Source: Thermoplasmata archaeon (lineage in GTDB: Archaea; Thermoplasmatota; E2; DHVEG-1). From it: a stretch of DNA of 6,008 nt. The DNA lies in the NCBI GenBank assembly GCA_030606465.1, contig JAUWGL010000058.1, positions 1 to 6,008 on the forward strand, given 5' to 3'. The notes beneath the pieces are model-generated. The model was not told the origin of the DNA and searched no databases. It was given only the letters and a program-made list of their open reading frames with translations. Positions 5,505 through 6,008 of the stretch are shown here, one piece after another (the stretch's first letter is position 1; each line of letters begins with the position of its first letter). The position numbers and the translations under genes are program-made.

Positions 5505-6008
5505 ATGAGAAGAAAAAGTTTGAAATTAAGCGGAATGATGCTTTCTAGTGTAATAGTAATTGTGAGTTTTGTTTATGCCGTAAACATACAGCCAGCTGTA
5601 ATTGGTGATACAGATGATTTTTCATCTGTTTTTGGCATTCCATTGATAACTGATGATTCGAATGGTGTTACATTATATCATAATTTGAATAATTTCAGGT
5701 CTTATGGTAATTTTACTGATTTTCTAAGAAGTGATTCTAGAGTTAATCTTAGATCAGGATGGAGTAGTTCTATGATGTGGGGTAGTGCTCCTAGATCTGT
5801 TTTTGCAGAAGAAAATTTGATGTCTTCAGCTGTTTCTATTGATATGGCTGGTGGTGATCTTGTTGATTATTCTCAGACTAATGTTCAGGTTACTGGTGTT
5901 GATGAGCCAGATATTGTGAAAACAGATGGTGAATTTTTGTATATTGTATCTGATAACAAAGTAATTATTGTTAAGGCGACACCCGCTGAAGATGCAGATA
6001 TTGTATGT
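5505..6008 (+). CDS. secreted beta-propeller domain protein (C-terminally cut by the window edge)
   Basis: There are 168 codons open to the edge with no stop, so this is the N-terminal part of a larger protein. Residues 1-9 are basic (MRRKSLK) and 10-25 are hydrophobic, ending in V-Y-A. This is a signal peptide with likely cleavage after Ala25, so the protein is exported. The mature N-terminus is polar and rich in Asp, Ser and Asn. Residues 61-75 (LNNFRSYGNFTDFLR) and 121-140 (DYSQTNVQVTGVDEPDIVKT) match the hallmark entry of the archaeal secreted beta-propeller family (Pfam Beta_propel, COG4880), where the second motif leads into the first blade (FLYIVSDNKVIIVKA). Known family members are extracellular or cell-surface proteins of unknown exact role; their blades resemble WD40 repeats distantly. 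It has its own promoter and is separated from the lysine operon by a terminator, so no functional link is implied. The start is ATG 5505. Met11/Met12 would shorten the signal and are less likely. Confidence 0.88.
   Translation, partial: MRRKSLKLSGMMLSSVIVIVSFVYAVNIQPAVIGDTDDFSSVFGIPLITDDSNGVTLYHNLNNFRSYGNFTDFLRSDSRVNLRSGWSSSMMWGSAPRSVFAEENLMSSAVSIDMAGGDLVDYSQTNVQVTGVDEPDIVKTDGEFLYIVSDNKVIIVKATPAEDADIVC

Overview
This is an AT-rich window from an archaeal chromosome. The gene content points to a euryarchaeal or Thermoplasmatota-like lineage, probably uncultivated; the lineage is inferred and the domain is well supported. The archaeal signs are a release-factor-1 family protein with an aRF1-type C-terminal domain, TATA-type promoter elements close to start codons, a Shine-Dalgarno site (GGTGA) on an operon-internal gene, oligo-T terminators, and a secreted beta-propeller protein of a family common in archaea.

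Layout. Positions 1-805 (minus strand) carry a Cas4/RecB-like nuclease broken by a frameshift. The N-terminal half (527-805) holds the first iron-sulfur cysteine and one membrane helix. The C-terminal half (1-539) holds a second helix, the full nuclease core and the other three cysteines, but has no usable start codon. Positions 806-941 are a divergent promoter region. Positions 942-2015 (+) encode an eRF1-superfamily protein that lacks NIKS and has GGF-S-Q where canonical factors have GGQ. It converges on, and overlaps by 8 nt, an unrecognised two-helix membrane protein (2008-2508, minus). Positions 2509-2599 are a second divergent promoter region.

Positions 2600-5281 (+) form a two-gene operon. 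It encodes lysine-ketoglutarate reductase and saccharopine dehydrogenase as separate polypeptides, in the same order as the domains of the fused animal/plant enzyme AASS. Together they convert lysine plus 2-oxoglutarate through saccharopine to aminoadipate semialdehyde plus glutamate, most likely for lysine degradation. Positions 5282-5504 hold a probable terminator and then a well-formed promoter with a helically phased direct repeat (TTTCCGA twice, 11 bp apart). It drives a secreted beta-propeller protein that runs off the right edge.

Apart from the lysine pair, the genes do not form an obvious pathway. The points most worth following are the frame-split, membrane-anchored Cas4-like nuclease, the atypical release-factor paralogue, and the unfused animal/plant-type saccharopine pathway. 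I found no CRISPR array, tRNA, rRNA or insertion sequence.
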